Shown here: one piece after another, positions 38,908-51,446 of the stretch
Position numbering within the stretch: the stretch's first letter is position 1
Layout of the letters: each line of letters begins with the position of its first letter
Origin: Enoplolaimus lenunculus
Taxonomy: Eukaryota; Nematoda; Enoplea; Enoplida; Thoracostomopsidae
Reading direction: 5' to 3'
Length of the DNA stretch: 64,000 nt
Assembly (NCBI GenBank): GCA_030248215.1
Contig: JASANG010003255.1
Location: forward strand, 1-64,000
Notes under the pieces: generated by a model
Database searches by the model: none
Seen by the model: only the letters and a program-made list of their open reading frames with translations
What the model was told of the DNA's origin: nothing
Program-made: the position numbers and the translations under genes

Positions 38908-40687
38908 CCACCAATTTATCAAAAACTTCACCCGTTCAGTTAAATCTCGTTCATGTTATTGGAACAAAAATTCGTAGCTGCTAAAAATTGTATGGTGCAA
39001 TACTGTGCATTCAGCGGCCCATGCAAAGATCAAGGGCGGAACGTTTTTCAGTTGGACTCGAATAGAGTAAGCTTAAGTTTTAGATTTACTTTTTGTAGGC
39101 TTAGGCTTTTAGGCTTGGGCTTACAAATATGCTTTAAATACTGTTCCGCACCTGATCTTTACATTGGCCCACTCAGTTACTTTTTCTCGGAAGTACGTTT
39201 GAAAACTACTTTATTGTCATTTTGCAACTTTTATGCGAAACTGTTTTTGGAAGAGCGTCCCCACAACTATCAGACACAAGCGTGCGCTCGGACAACCTTA
39301 ATAGATCAGACATCGTTAAATTCTGTACCCGCATCTACGCTGGGGCTCCCAACCCGGAGTTTGGATAGGGCCCCACTCCTGTCTGCTGCGGCACTGTTCG
39401 AATGTTAAAAACTTATTTGAGTTCCAGAGCCAAGCAACCACCCCATACCCCCATTTGGGGACCCACACTAAAAGGGCCCCCAATTTAACCGGTTAAAACC
39501 GCTGAGTTTTAAAATGCGTCTGGTTTATCGCCCGCTTAGCTCTCGAGGTTTTGACATTTTTCTTTAGCAGAAAATGTTAAAAAATTTCCCGCTGCGCGCG
39601 AAGTTGGATTCATTTCAAAGATGGGTTCAGTTTCTAGATTCACCATTTTGCAACTTTTGTGTGAAACTTTTTTGGAAGGACATCCTCACAGCTATCAAAC
39701 ACGAGCGTGAGCTCGGACTGAGAACCTCAGATCGGCCACCGAGAAATTCTGGATCTACCCCTAAGTTCGGGGCCTACAGCATAGAGGTAATAGTGAAGAG
39801 CTCCAAACCCTCTCTGTTCCGGCACTGTTGAGGTCACATATACACAAAAGCTATTAAACCACATACTGATAATGATCATTTGTCCTAGTATCGTTGATAA
39901 TTTGCCAGTGAATGGCATAAACGATTTCATTTTATGTGGTGACGAAACGCAAAAAAGCTTTCGCGATAGTGCAGAGTTAAAGGGAGTAACCTCACTTTAC
40001 TGGAACGTCTTATCGGTCATATTTTTTCGCAAAACAATGTGATTTTGACAGGTTGAAACAGAAACCGCTTAAATTTCAAAATGTGTCTTCCTTCTCGCTC
40101 GTTTCGCTCGCGAGTTTGGGTACCCCACCCTGGATTTGCGAGGGACCCCCATCCCTACCTGCTCCGGCACTGCCCCAATACGAATTTGCTTCTGGCGTCG
40201 CTGATGCACGAAGCGAAAACAAATTCAGGCAGAAAAAAGTTTTGTCGGCTTGGACCAATACAGGGTGCGCGCAACATCGCCCCCCCCTTCACCCTTGGAA
40301 TTTTCCTACTTCCTAGACCAAATTCATTATAATAAAATTGCAGCTGCATAGTTTACACACAAGAGCAGGGTCGCACGACAATCTAAAATATTCGAGACAA
40401 CGCCTCTCGATCTATTCTCTTCGGCGAGTGCCAATTGTATCTTAAGTATGCGTTCTTTACATAATCATCTGTTTCGAGGCATGGCACGGCACCTTGTGCC
40501 AATGCACATGCGCATATTCGACACGCGCTGAAGGATCCGTGTCGATTACAAGTCTCAAAAATGTATCGTTTTCTCCAAATGGCAGGCATCAAAGCAGCAT
40601 TTTATTATACCATTCTAACTTCCTGCTACTAACTTTTGTGAGCAAATCTGTTGCTTTCAAAAGAAACTTTCAGTACATGCAGCAGTC
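38908..40687. repeat. 1.75-kb tandem duplication, copy 2
   Basis: Second copy, ending with the same CAGTACATGCAGCAGTC as copy 1. It differs by a handful of substitutions and by a 28-bp insertion near 40094 containing the self-complementary CTCGCTCGTTTCGCTCGCGAG region. Its freshness suggests a recent unequal exchange or an assembly duplicate. Confidence 0.92.
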
Positions 40688-41445
40688 ATTAAAAGTTTTT
40701 AAAACAAACTAAAATTTTGCCTCCGTCTATTAATTAAGTTTTAATTTTATATAATGAAGACAAAACGATACGCTTCACTAGTTTTCGTCTTTTACTACCA
40801 ATTTTTTGAAATATTTTTCACTTTCAGCGTTTAACGTAAAAATGTTTATCATTTACTTAGGCAAACCAGTCACATTTGTGTTTCTGCCTGTATATTTTGA
40901 TATAAAAGATGCTTTCCACTTGCATGAGAATTGGGTTTTTTACCTGGCTCGTATAGCTAGCGCATTAAAGCTATGAGAGTGGCACGGAGTTGCGTTGATA
41001 AGCAAAATGCAATGCTTAAAAATTCATGGTCGACAGGTTTATGATTTTTCCATTTTGCCTATAAAGATACGTTTAAAGCACATTTTCAACGTTGAGAAAT
41101 TTAAATTTGTTGCGTCAAATATAAATTCCATAACATAAACTATTTGGGTTGTAAATGTTAATATTTACAAAATTCGAAATATTGAACCGTTCATTCGTTA
41201 AATAGACCTATTAAGCGAAAACTTTTCAATTACTACGTTTAATATTAAAACTTTGGTGATTAAAATTGTTAATAAAAATACTCTGAAAAAGCTTCTGTAT
41301 TAATCTTTGTTTAATAATCTTTCATCAATGATTCTTGGTGAAAAATACCGGAGCCGGAGCCAGAGGGCAACGAAACTAGGCGGAGCTAGAGGTCAACGAA
41401 ACTCTCCGGAGCCTGAGCCTGATTCGGAGGTGAGGCCGATTTTCT

Positions 41446-41577
41446 GGCGGAGCCAAAGCCGGAGGAGGAAAGAGGAAAAAAAAAAAAAAAAAACAAAAAA
41501 AAAAAAAGGGAAAAAACAACAAAAAAACAAACCACCAACCAACCCCACAACCCCCCACAACCCACCACCCAAAAAAA
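41446..41577. repeat. 132-nt tract with no T: purine, then A, then A/C-only
   Basis: From 41446 to 41577 the plus strand contains no T: a GGAGG-rich purine part, two long A runs, then a CCAACC-type A/C stretch. It ends 38 bp before the collagen start codon. Confidence 0.95.
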
Positions 41578-41615
41578 TGACAAATAATTGCATTTTGAAT
41601 TTAAATTTTTAAATA

Positions 41616-44174
41616 ATGTCTGTCTCTGTCGCTGCCGGTGTGTCGTTGGTGTTCAGCGGTCTCGCTGTTCTTGCGTGTATGATCACAATACCAATGACGT
41701 ATAATCGAGTTCAGAACGTCAAACAGCGAATATTTGCTCAGATTAATGAATTCGATGTAAGATGCTGGTTAATATTATTAATTCTTGGTCTGTGTTTTAT
41801 CATTTGCATTTTTTAACAAACATTGTGGATTTTTGCATTGTCCTATAGATATCGACGGGCTGAATTCAGCAGTACCATTTTTATGGCTGCATGACCAACG
41901 GTTCAAGAGTTATGGCCCCCGAAATTATAGTGCAAACACGTACATATTGGAAGATGAAGTGTCCAACACACATGTTCGTAAGCTATAAGCTTTAACAGGT
42001 TTATTTGTTGTTCAAATTTGGTTGGTGTTTGTACATGTTTTGTATAGTAAAAAGTTGAAATTTAACTGTCCAAATAATTAAAAAATAAAAGTAGTTATAA
42101 TGCTTCATTATCCCCAGTTTCCTTTCATCAAATCAGTACATATATTAGTCACGGTAGTTAGGCCCTGCACCTCTTGCTGCAGTGACTAATCATACTGAGT
42201 ATATGGCTGAATTTATGCCGTGGCTACGAGATATATTTTTACTAAACAAAAATGAATTTAATTTTATTTTGTTTATTTAAACCCGAAGTGTTACCCGAGT
42301 TTAAACGCTTGGAAAAAAGTCAAAACACTTCGACTCCACCAGAATGTGCATTTGAAAACTAGTTCGCAGCCATTATTTTGTCAGTAAATAAACTCGTACG
42401 CACGATATTTGTAAATTTGTTCCGTATTTGTTACAGGAAAATGCGGACTCTGCTTGGATTTTTTTAAATCAACGGGAACTAATCGAAGGACCTCTTCGTG
42501 AGAAACGGCAGGAAGGTCCACGATGTCGTAAGTACGGTCGAAAACCAACATTAAAAGAAGACGTTATTTTCTTTCTGTAATCAAGCGACGCTATGGACAA
42601 GGGTATACATCTTGGCCAATCTCGCTAGTCGCATGGTACAAAATGTGCAAGCACGTGTTGTATTCTTAACATGCACAACACCAATTCTGAAACGTAGAGG
42701 CGGTGTTATAAGCGCGTAGTATGTGACACACATCATTAATAACTAAGTAGCGCAACTAAAAGTGCATATAATCATGCGAAATAAGAAAAATCCATCCCCT
42801 ATTTTCTCCGGAATGACGGGTGTATGGTTGGGCGAAACAACAACGTTTGCCAGGTGCAGTTCTTTGTACGAGTAATGCACCCAGTTGCAACATCTTCGTC
42901 AATATATTACGTCCAAGGCTTTTACAAAAACATTCCCATTTCAAACTCAATCTCATTTTAATAGTAGAATCCGCCGTATTCAATGTTCTATTTTAGAGTG
43001 CGAAGGTGTATCCACGTGCCCTAAAGGAATCCCAGGTCCGCCTGGTGCTCCTGGTGAAGATGGACGTGATGGCAATGACGGACCAGCCGGCGAACCAGGA
43101 AAGGACGGAGAGTTTGTTCCGTATGAGCGACCGGATCAACGTCAATGTCGACCTTGCCCTAACGGACCTGATGGCGCTCCAGGACGTCCTGGACCACAAG
43201 GAGAACCGGTAATTCTTGGTTTCTGTTGTATACCTGTCTACGTTTATACGCGTTTTTAAAGATTGAAAATAGGATGTTTTGCTTTGGACATGCTATATAG
43301 GTCGGTTTGAGTCAATTGTAAATATGAAATAGCCATTGAAAAACGAACAACAATTCTTACTTTGCAGGGATCGCCTGGAGAACGAGGTAATGCTGGACCT
43401 CCTGGTACTCCTGGTCGCCGTGGGCCACCAGGCCCAGTTGGCAATGGCGGTCGCTCGGGTCCATCTGGTGAACCTGGAGCACTTGGCAGCCCTGGACGAG
43501 ACGGAACTCGAGGTGTTCAAGGACCGCGAGGCGCACCAGGTACGTAAACGGACTTGTAAACAAAATGTAGGGCGATTTATTGTGGAATTATATTTTGAGT
43601 ATTTTGCAAGAAAACATAAACTATGTGTCGAAACCGTACCAGCTGTGCAAGCAAGGAAACATGCTTTGTAGCTCTTCCGGCTGTACAAAGGGGAAAATAT
43701 ACGTTTTGGAGCTTTGCTGGCTGTCACTTCTACTGGCCCAGAAAAAATATATGCTTCGAAACTGTAGAAGGCTGCATCAGTGAAAATATAAGCTTCAAAG
43801 CAATATAGGTACATAAGTGTTAACCATTATACTCGGGTCAACTTTTCTCCCACGAGAAAACAAGACGCCACTGCAAGTAACAGGGACCAGTTTAATAAGT
43901 ACGATATATTCATCAAATGTTTCGTGTTTTAGGCCCAAGAGGACCGCCAGGACCAGGTGGTCCACCTGGCGCTCGAGGAATTCCAGGAAGCCGAGGTGGA
44001 CCAGGTCCACGTGGACCACCGGGCGTCAACGGTATAGCTGGTCACGATGGCCGACCCGGATCGCAAGGCCCGCCCGGTGAACCAGGCGTTATCGGAAGAG
44101 ACGCTCAATACTGTCCATGTCCGCGCCGTACCTTTGGCAAAAAATCCCGTAAAACATCTAAAAAGACGGCTTAA
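41616..44174 (+). CDS. Nematode cuticle collagen, five exons
   Basis: Exons 41616-41756, 42437-42527, 42997-43208, 43368-43539, 43933-44174. All are GT-AG with matching phases, giving 285 residues. The protein is a secreted cuticle structural collagen that trimerises and is cross-linked in the extracellular matrix. Exon 1 encodes the nematode cuticle-collagen N-terminal domain, with a hydrophobic signal-anchor ([20 protein letters not shown]). Exon 2 has a furin-like REKR site (about 69-72), where processing would free the ectodomain. Then come Cys-flanked Gly-X-Y blocks: [16 protein letters not shown], an interruption with CRPCPNG, and a long GPP-rich block to [13 protein letters not shown]. 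The C-terminus is a short basic tail ([11 protein letters not shown]). Length and cysteine layout fit the family norm of about 300. I cannot name the specific col gene. Confidence 0.95.
41840..41922. repeat. Dispersed repeat, copy C, in collagen intron 1
   Basis: TATAGATATCGACGGGCTGA, then TATGGCTGCATGACC and GGTTCAAGAGTTATGGCCC match copies A (26437) and B (28130). An inverted companion of the copy B end lies near 42016. Confidence 0.5.
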
Positions 44175-44364
44175 ACGTAATGAAATTTAAAATTTAAAAA
44201 TTTATGTTTTTTCCAAACATTCAAAAATTGATTATTGTTTTTCTGTGAAATTTTCACTTTTGAACAAAAGCTATAACGCAACGTGAAATTGTACGGTTTA
44301 GAACATTCGACCACCCTGACGTTTAGAAACAAATGCCTTAAATTATATTATTCGTAAAAAACTG

Positions 44365-44370
44365 AATAAA
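44365..44370 (+). terminator. Poly(A) signal AATAAA of the collagen gene
   Basis: AATAAA lies about 190 nt after the collagen stop codon, followed by AT-rich sequence. Confidence 0.6.
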
Positions 44371-44849
44371 GGGGTAAATAATATATTATACAAAATAATT
44401 TTTCTTTGCTGATAATACGACAACAATTAATTAAATGCAACGTTTGCTTTATATATTTTATTGCGTTTGATCTTCCTACATTGAACAATATTCTCAAATA
44501 TGCACAAGCATAACATCTTTCACAGATTAAGCTGGTAATATGTTTTCAAACAAGCAGACCGTGGTATCTGTCGGTCCCAAAATTTGCGTAAAACTAAAGC
44601 CAATCTAATACGCGTTACAATTCGTGGTTCAAAAGTCAAAAAATTTATCACTAACTTGTGCTAATCGCTAAATGCTTTTGAGAATAAGGGTTCATGTAAT
44701 ATGTTCATTCGTGTAAACCGCAGGATTTCATTTTTGCTGTTTCACGTTGCATTTGTTTTTCAATTTTCAATCCAATTTCCATTCGTTTCAGTAAATTATT
44801 TTTATAAGCATTCAGTGAGTGACGTCGTAAAAATGGTAAAAGAACTGCA

Positions 44850-45120
44850 GTGGCCCAGATAGGGCGAAGTAATCAGAGCAGTCACCGCTCCCTATTTTGA
44901 GTCTAAATCAATAGAGTACTGTAGTGACCCTAATAACAGGGGGGGCAATAAGAGGGGGTTCCCATTTTGAGTTCCAGTCAATAGGAGTCTGTATCACTAA
45001 ATAAGAGGCTGTAAGCGTGCAGAGTCCCTAAACCCTAATTAGAGTCCATAAATGTCAATTATTCCTATAATTGTAGCGCATAAATGACTCCAGGACCAAA
45101 TAAAGTTAAATATGAGTCTC
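44850..45120. mobile_element. TACTGTAGTGACC-family element, partial
   Basis: From 44917 (TACTGTAGTGACCCTAATAA) the sequence parallels 55661-55830: CCATTTTGAGT, CAATAGGAGT, CTAAACCCTAATTAGAGTCC, TAGCGCATAAATGACTC. A second short piece of the same family, 44852-44916, abuts it. The other terminus is missing. Confidence 0.65.
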
Positions 45121-46178
45121 CCATCGTATTAGAGTCACTACAGCAGGATCCAGTATTTCTCGGTGAGGGATGAGAGGTTGGCCGAGCATCCCCGATGATA
45201 CCCTCTTGAAAATGATACAATTCCAGCGCGAGTTGTGCAGTGTTGGACAGCAAGCGTGAAACCGGCCTAAAAAATTTTGACCAGCAATTTTCTGTTGTAG
45301 ATTTCATGTCGATAACACTGCGTTTTGCGTAAAGAGCCAACTTCAGTACTGAACATAATTTCGTTCAGAAAGAATTTATGCAATCAAACGTAATTGACAT
45401 TTGTGGACTAATTATAGAAATGTTGGACTCTATCTGTACGAACGATAATTAGAGGAACGTACTCCTATTGCAAGGGCGGATCTAGAACTCTTAACTTAAA
45501 TATTTTCTGTCACCAACAATTACAAGCTCAGATATTTAGGAAAAACGTCGTCGCAAGCGAAGCTAGCAAGAATGTTAACGCAATTTTAGCACAAAATTCA
45601 TAGCAAAAGTAGTGTTTCAGCAAGTTTTATTTGGTTAGCTATAGGATACACCGATTAAGTTTCTTGAAAAAACGGAAACGTTTGAAATGTTTTAACGCCA
45701 CCACTGCAGTATTAAACAAATTTGCATCAATCGCGCACAATTGAAATTTTTTTAGGTAGCAAAATTATAAAATTTTCACCGAAAAGTCTCTGGCGGCCAT
45801 GGGGGTGCACGCATCGTCCATCCGCGCCCAATCTGGATACACTTCAGGCACCAGTTACATTTAGCGTGAAGTATATGCATGTCGTTAGCTTAATGATCGC
45901 CTTGCACACAGTTTACAATTTTAAATCCAATATATATTTTCAGAACAAATTTCATAAGCCGACTACTATGTGAATTTCCCCGGTTCGAACGTTAACAGTA
46001 AAGTAATTATTTGACAACCTACTGTTTAATATCTTGTTTCCCTTAGAGTTTCACAAATGCTAATCGATGTTTAAATCTTTAAAAATGCTGCCAAATCGAG
46101 TTTTATAACAATCAATTGCTTTATGCAGTTAACTTAGATAAACAAACGTACCCCAGAGAACGGGCAGTGGTTTCCACG

Positions 46179-46342
46179 GGGCCCGTAGCCAAGGGGGGAG
46201 GCAGGGTGGCTCAACCCCCTGGAAAAATTTTGGTCCCCCTAGAAATTTTCAACCTTGCTTGTAACTCACTGAAAACCTTGAAATGCCCCTCCTGAAACAT
46301 TTTTAGCCCTCACTTGCAAGGTTGGCTGGCTACGAGTCTGGG
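46179..46342. mobile_element. GGCCCGTAGC-type MITE, copy 1
   Basis: It starts GGGGCCCGTAGCCAAGGGG and ends TGGCTACGAGTCTGGG, imperfect inverted repeats. The inner part (AAAAATTTTGGTCCCC, CTCCTGAAACATTTTTAGCC) matches 49838-49999. The terminus resembles GGGGCGTAGCC-type hAT elements widespread in invertebrates. Confidence 0.65.
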
Positions 46343-49257
46343 TTCCCATATTCTGTATACAAGAGAACAATCAGGCGTGTGCCAGTTTGAAGAGGTACTT
46401 ATGAACCGCTATTAATCAATAATTGAAGAAGCATCAATCACTATACACGCTGAACACGCTCAGTAGCTGTTCCTGCAATTTTCTCTTCTGCAAATTGTTT
46501 CACAGTGCTAAAAAACTGCCAAAAATATGAACATTTTTGGTGCAAAAATATCCAAAGTTGTTATTAAAACTTGATTTCTATGCAGCGTTAGCGTATTTTA
46601 ATGACTGGATGTAAGTCTTCCACTGTGAGTTCAAATGTCAGTTGGGGAGAGTTGATTAACGGTCTAAGAGTATGTTGAATCAACTCAGGATTTTGAGTTT
46701 TGAAAATCCTAATTCAGACTGTGATTGAAATTATTCTGAGTAGTTGTATCCCTCTATCACATTTACGACTGTCCCTGTAACTACTATTCTGAACTATAAA
46801 CTCACTGGAATTTACACTGTACCAGTCAGTATATTCATTTAATGGAAAAAAATCATAGGTTATATAGTTTTAACATTTACAGTCATTAAATATTAGCAGC
46901 AGGGGTTGAAGCGAATAATATTTGTCTTTTCAGTTTGTATGTATTTAGCTAAAAATTTTACGCATCTTGTGTGTTTTATACATTATTGGACTCTTGTATA
47001 ATCCATTTTTACCATAGAGTTTTCTAAATTTTTACATTCTGATATTCACATTTTCACATTTTGGTTTATTAAACTTTAAGATTGAGTTTATGAGTGTTCG
47101 GGTAAAGTACACAATCAGATTCCTTTCAACTATACTTTTTTTGCTTTTGTGAGCTAACATACGTTGCGGATATGTAATAAAATTTCAACCGCCACGCTTT
47201 TTTAACATTTACATTTAAACAGTACTACTTCCTTCACATATTTTTTTAGGTGTTCCGCTAACATTTTCCTAAATTCCCTTAACTTTTTTCGTATGTGTCC
47301 TACACCGTTTCAGAGTTATCGATATGTCTTTGCGCCAAAATGCATTTCTCACTTGTTGCTTTTGATTCGCTGTTGATTTTTGGACTCGTCCATGTGCACC
47401 GCCAGAATGCTGGGTGCGCAAATGGGACTTTAGTACCAAAACGTCCATATACAACAGGTGGCACTGTAGTGCCGTTGTACAATATATTTACTTCATATAT
47501 CTACTTGTATAAAAAACTGGTTAAACACAGAGTGATGCAGCTCGTTCAATTTTTAAGATTAGCAGTCAACAAGACTGGGCTCCCAAGACGCCATATGCAT
47601 GATTTTGTGTACGTGGTATAAAAACAATAAGCTCTCAGCCAGCGCTTTGCGTTGCTGTTAGCGTTTTCTGTTTCTCAATGGAACTGTATATGCTACCACG
47701 ATTTTGTTTCCTACGGTCGGCCGACACAACGCAGAATTAAGTTTTTATTTGACCAATATAAAACACGAGGGTTTCATATATTAAACTTTAACCCAGTGAT
47801 GAAAACTATTCTTGGAGGTCATTTTTAGATAAATATATTTTATATTTTGTCTGCAGGGCATTATTAATAAGCAAAAATATTTCTTTGATGCTTAAATCAC
47901 AATGACCGCAAGTGATAGTTTTCGTCATTCAATCTTTTATCAGCTTCTATACAGCGACATACGTTGCCTTCCGCAACTGTTAAAGACTTCGTATTTTAAT
48001 TTAAATTCCGCTACATTTCAAAATTCCAAAACTTTAGGATGTAATAAGTATTTAAATGAAGTTTTTTTAGTTTAAATTTTAACATAAATTTTAGCATAAA
48101 CTAAGAGACTAGAAAGAAAAACTGATGCCGATAAATTGTTGGCCGTTTGAAGTTTAGAACGCCTTTTTAAACTATAATAAACTATCACAGAGAACTTATG
48201 ATGGCATTCGTTTAATGCGCTTGCTAGGTAAAGATATAATTAAGTTAAGTGAAAAAGTTTCTATACTGAAAAAAGTAAGAGTGCAATGTTAACTAGATCA
48301 ACTACACCAAGTACCAACTGCTGAAACTGCGCTTCAGAATACTCAATGGCTCGGTTCTGCATTATAAGAAATACACTCCCACGTTACTTTAAGTCCCGGA
48401 AAAATAAACATGCCCTCCAACAAATATATCACTGTACCCCAAGTTCCGAATTTCGTTCCTTTAGTTTAACCAAAACAAAGATTTCCTACTTCCAAATCGG
48501 ATAAACAGAACACAGCTCAGTGACTTAAACATAACAAGCTTTCAGGATTCAATGTGCCGCTAGCTTAACTATTAACCCCACGCGATTATTTTTGCTTTCT
48601 CGCTTTATAAATGACTTTAAAAAAACCCCACAACCGAGTCCTGCATGTTTAAAAATGTAATTTAATTTAATGCGAACGTTTCGTGCATTGTTGCCTGTGA
48701 AACGAAAGTTGTCCAATGCTGTGTGGTCTGTTGTTGCAAGAAACATGTTCTGTACGGACGTATACAAGTGAGGCTATAAAGAATATTAACCAATGAAATT
48801 ATTTGTCGACAAAGAAAAATATGCCCTTTTAAGGCGTGGATTCAAGTGATCAACGTTTTCACGTTTACCGATCATATCGTTTATGCACCCTCACAAACTT
48901 TTGTTTTTTGTTAATATATAGCATCCTGCTTTGAAACCTTAGCTAAGTACTCCATTATTTTTTGTACAGAAACATGCGTGGAGCAGAAATACCAACAAAG
49001 CATGCATTACATTAATGTTTAAGGGGTAGGATTGAGATGCGATATATCCCCTCTTTTTATAGATTTAGGTAAACTTATAGTTCCCTACACATAGATTAGG
49101 CTTTATCTGAATACTGTTTTTCTGACAATGTGAGCATCGCGTCGGAGCAAACTGTAAAAATGCAACCGCAACAGGAGCGATCACGACGCAAGGTACACTG
49201 AAAATTTTTTGCCTCACCACTGGATGTCTCCCTCCGTGTTGGTTTAATGACTGTTAT

Positions 49258-49442
49258 TTATTTTTGAACCAACCCACCTGTTTTTTGGAACTCTATTTTT
49301 CACATCTCGCCCACGTTATTTGGACCGCTACTGATTTTTCAAGCTACCCGCGTGTTATTTGGACCTCTATTTTTGCATACCCACTCGCATATTATTTGGA
49401 ACTCTATTTAATTTTTGAACCAACCTGTTATTTTGACCCCAC
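49258..49442. repeat. Short tandem array, units of about 40 bp
   Basis: About five units share GTTATTTGGACCTCTATTTT with diverged linkers (CACGTTATTTGGACC, GTGTTATTTGGACC, CATATTATTTGGAAC). Confidence 0.65.
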
Positions 49443-49837
49443 TGCTCTCATGTTTTTCTGCATGATATGCAGCGTGTAAACGGATAGTGGAACCGGAAAC
49501 GAAAAACGTATATTTGGGTATAAAAGTTTAAAATGTTTTATTTTTCTGCCAATGCAATTGAAAAATGAAATATGCAAATATTCACACAACAGAAATGTTA
49601 CGAAAAACACAGGTGAACCGAAAAGTCTTTATAAGATGATGGATGTATTTTATTTTGTATCTGTTATTTATATTTCAAATTGAACAATTTCAGCAATTAG
49701 AAGTTTTGAATGCTATCAGTTTGTGGACTTTAAATAGACCCAATTGATATTCAAATTATGAAAGGACCTCGACACTTTTCACCCCGACTCCTCTTATTCC
49801 GGTCATTCACTACAGTACCTATGCATGATAAAGTACG

Positions 49838-49999
49838 AGGACCGTAGATAGAAGGGGCAAAAGGGGGGCTCAGCCCCTGTAAAAATTTTGGCGCACCGGG
49901 AAGCTTTTTAACCTTGGTTGAAAGTCATCGAAAACATTTGCGTGTCCCTCCTGACAATTTTTAGCCCCCACCTAGCAAGAAGATCTAGCTACGGGCCTG
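49838..49999. mobile_element. GGCCCGTAGC-type MITE, copy 2
   Basis: Starts GGACCGTAGATAG and ends CTAGCTACGGGCC. The interior AAAAATTTTGGCGCACC and CCTCCTGACAATTTTTAGCC parallel copy 1. Confidence 0.65.
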
Positions 50000-51033
50000 A
50001 CGAAGCACAGGTACTCTTGTTTATCAACAACAAAGTTCCGATTGGCAGATTTTTTAAAGCGATGAAATACTACTAGCTGGTGTCTTTTGCATTGAAGCTC
50101 CGCATGCCATATCAGAAATGCTTTATATGTACACAAATTGGCTCAGGCAAACCAAATTTTGGTGCGAGTAATGCCAAAGTTTCAAACAGGTGCCGACAGG
50201 TGGAAGCGTTTTATATTTTAACACAAAGAACAGATGTTAAAAAAATTTTAGAATGAGCATTAAATTCAGTATATAACTTTAATAAAATTCTTGAACTGAA
50301 AATTACACAATAATCTCTAATTTGGAAATTTGTATAGAAAAGTCCGCAACGAAAATTAACAACATTACGCAGGGAACGCAATTCACAACAGCTTACGCAA
50401 ATATTTTTTAAAAAAAGTTTTTCAAAGGTAATTTCAAACAAAATCATGTTGTTTTCCTGGCCAGCAAAAATTAAACAACGATTTGACGACGCCGGAACAA
50501 GACAGTTCGCTGCTACTTCCACAGAAGCTAACGAAAACGGGCAGACGGTATAAACCACCGACCAGCTACCGCGGAACCCGCGTCGTACTACCTCTACCCT
50601 CTTATGTGCTTTAAATACCGCGTGAAACATGTCACATGTAAAAAGTTGTTACATATGTATAGAACCCACAGTAGCCCAACACACACTGTGCCGACTAATC
50701 GTGTTGTTTGTGTAGCGCGAACAATCAGTTTTCAGACTTGGTTCACCGACCGTTTATTTTACTGGTTTAACCCTACTCTTTTTCTCGCATAAAGTATATA
50801 TTATAATCAACTTATACTGTGAACTTTGTAAAGCTAAATATATACAATGCGCAAGATCTATTTAGCAATTTTTGAACCAAACAATGGAGAACTTCAAAAT
50901 TTAAACATTTTTTGCACTTAATTGGCTTGGCCTTGTGAATCACGTTTGACATTTGTATCTGTTTCAGTCCGTGTTTATGCTTGAAAGCCTATCCTAACCT
51001 CTGATTGCCGGTGCCATACAAATTTTAATAGAA

Positions 51034-51446
51034 TACTGTAGTTACCTGAATAATAGGGGTACTGATATTTAGTTGGCCTCTCCACAGGAAATCGCCCATT
51101 TTAACACATGCTCCACCACCCTTCGTTACTGATATATATATCAGGTACTGCAATAATTCGTTGAACGTTTGTCTTGTATCAAAAGCTTGTGCGATAATGC
51201 AAGTTTATACAAGAATGTACTTTCAAAACTTAAGTATGCTTTAAAGTTTCGAACTCAACTTTATTTGGGCATGGAGTCATTTATGCACTACAATTAGAGA
51301 TCATTGACATTTATGGACTCTAATTGGGGTTTAGGGACTCTATCCGCCTACGGATTCTTATTAGGAATATGGACTTCTATTGAATGGGACTCAAAATGGG
51401 GGTCCTCCCCTCTTATTACCCTCCTCTTATTCGTGTCAATACAGTA
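51034..51446. mobile_element. TACTGTAGTGACC-family TIR element, full length (413 bp)
   Basis: Ends TACTGTAGTTACCTGAATAA and TTATTCGTGTCAATACAGTA are imperfect inverted repeats. The body is the reverse orientation of 55661-56084 (for example CTAATTGGGGTTTAGGGACT). No ORF; non-autonomous DNA transposon, superfamily not clear. Confidence 0.75.

Noticed and set aside
41376-41593. Phe-rich minus-strand ORFs
   Set aside because: Pure translation of the A-run and A/C tract upstream of the collagen.
43293-44080. Several ORFs over the collagen exons in other frames
   Set aside because: Shadows of the Gly-X-Y coding sequence; the phase-consistent collagen model explains the region.
50211-50630. 139-codon minus-strand ORF
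   Set aside because: No recognisable domain, no splice partners, composition of random AT-rich sequence in its second half.
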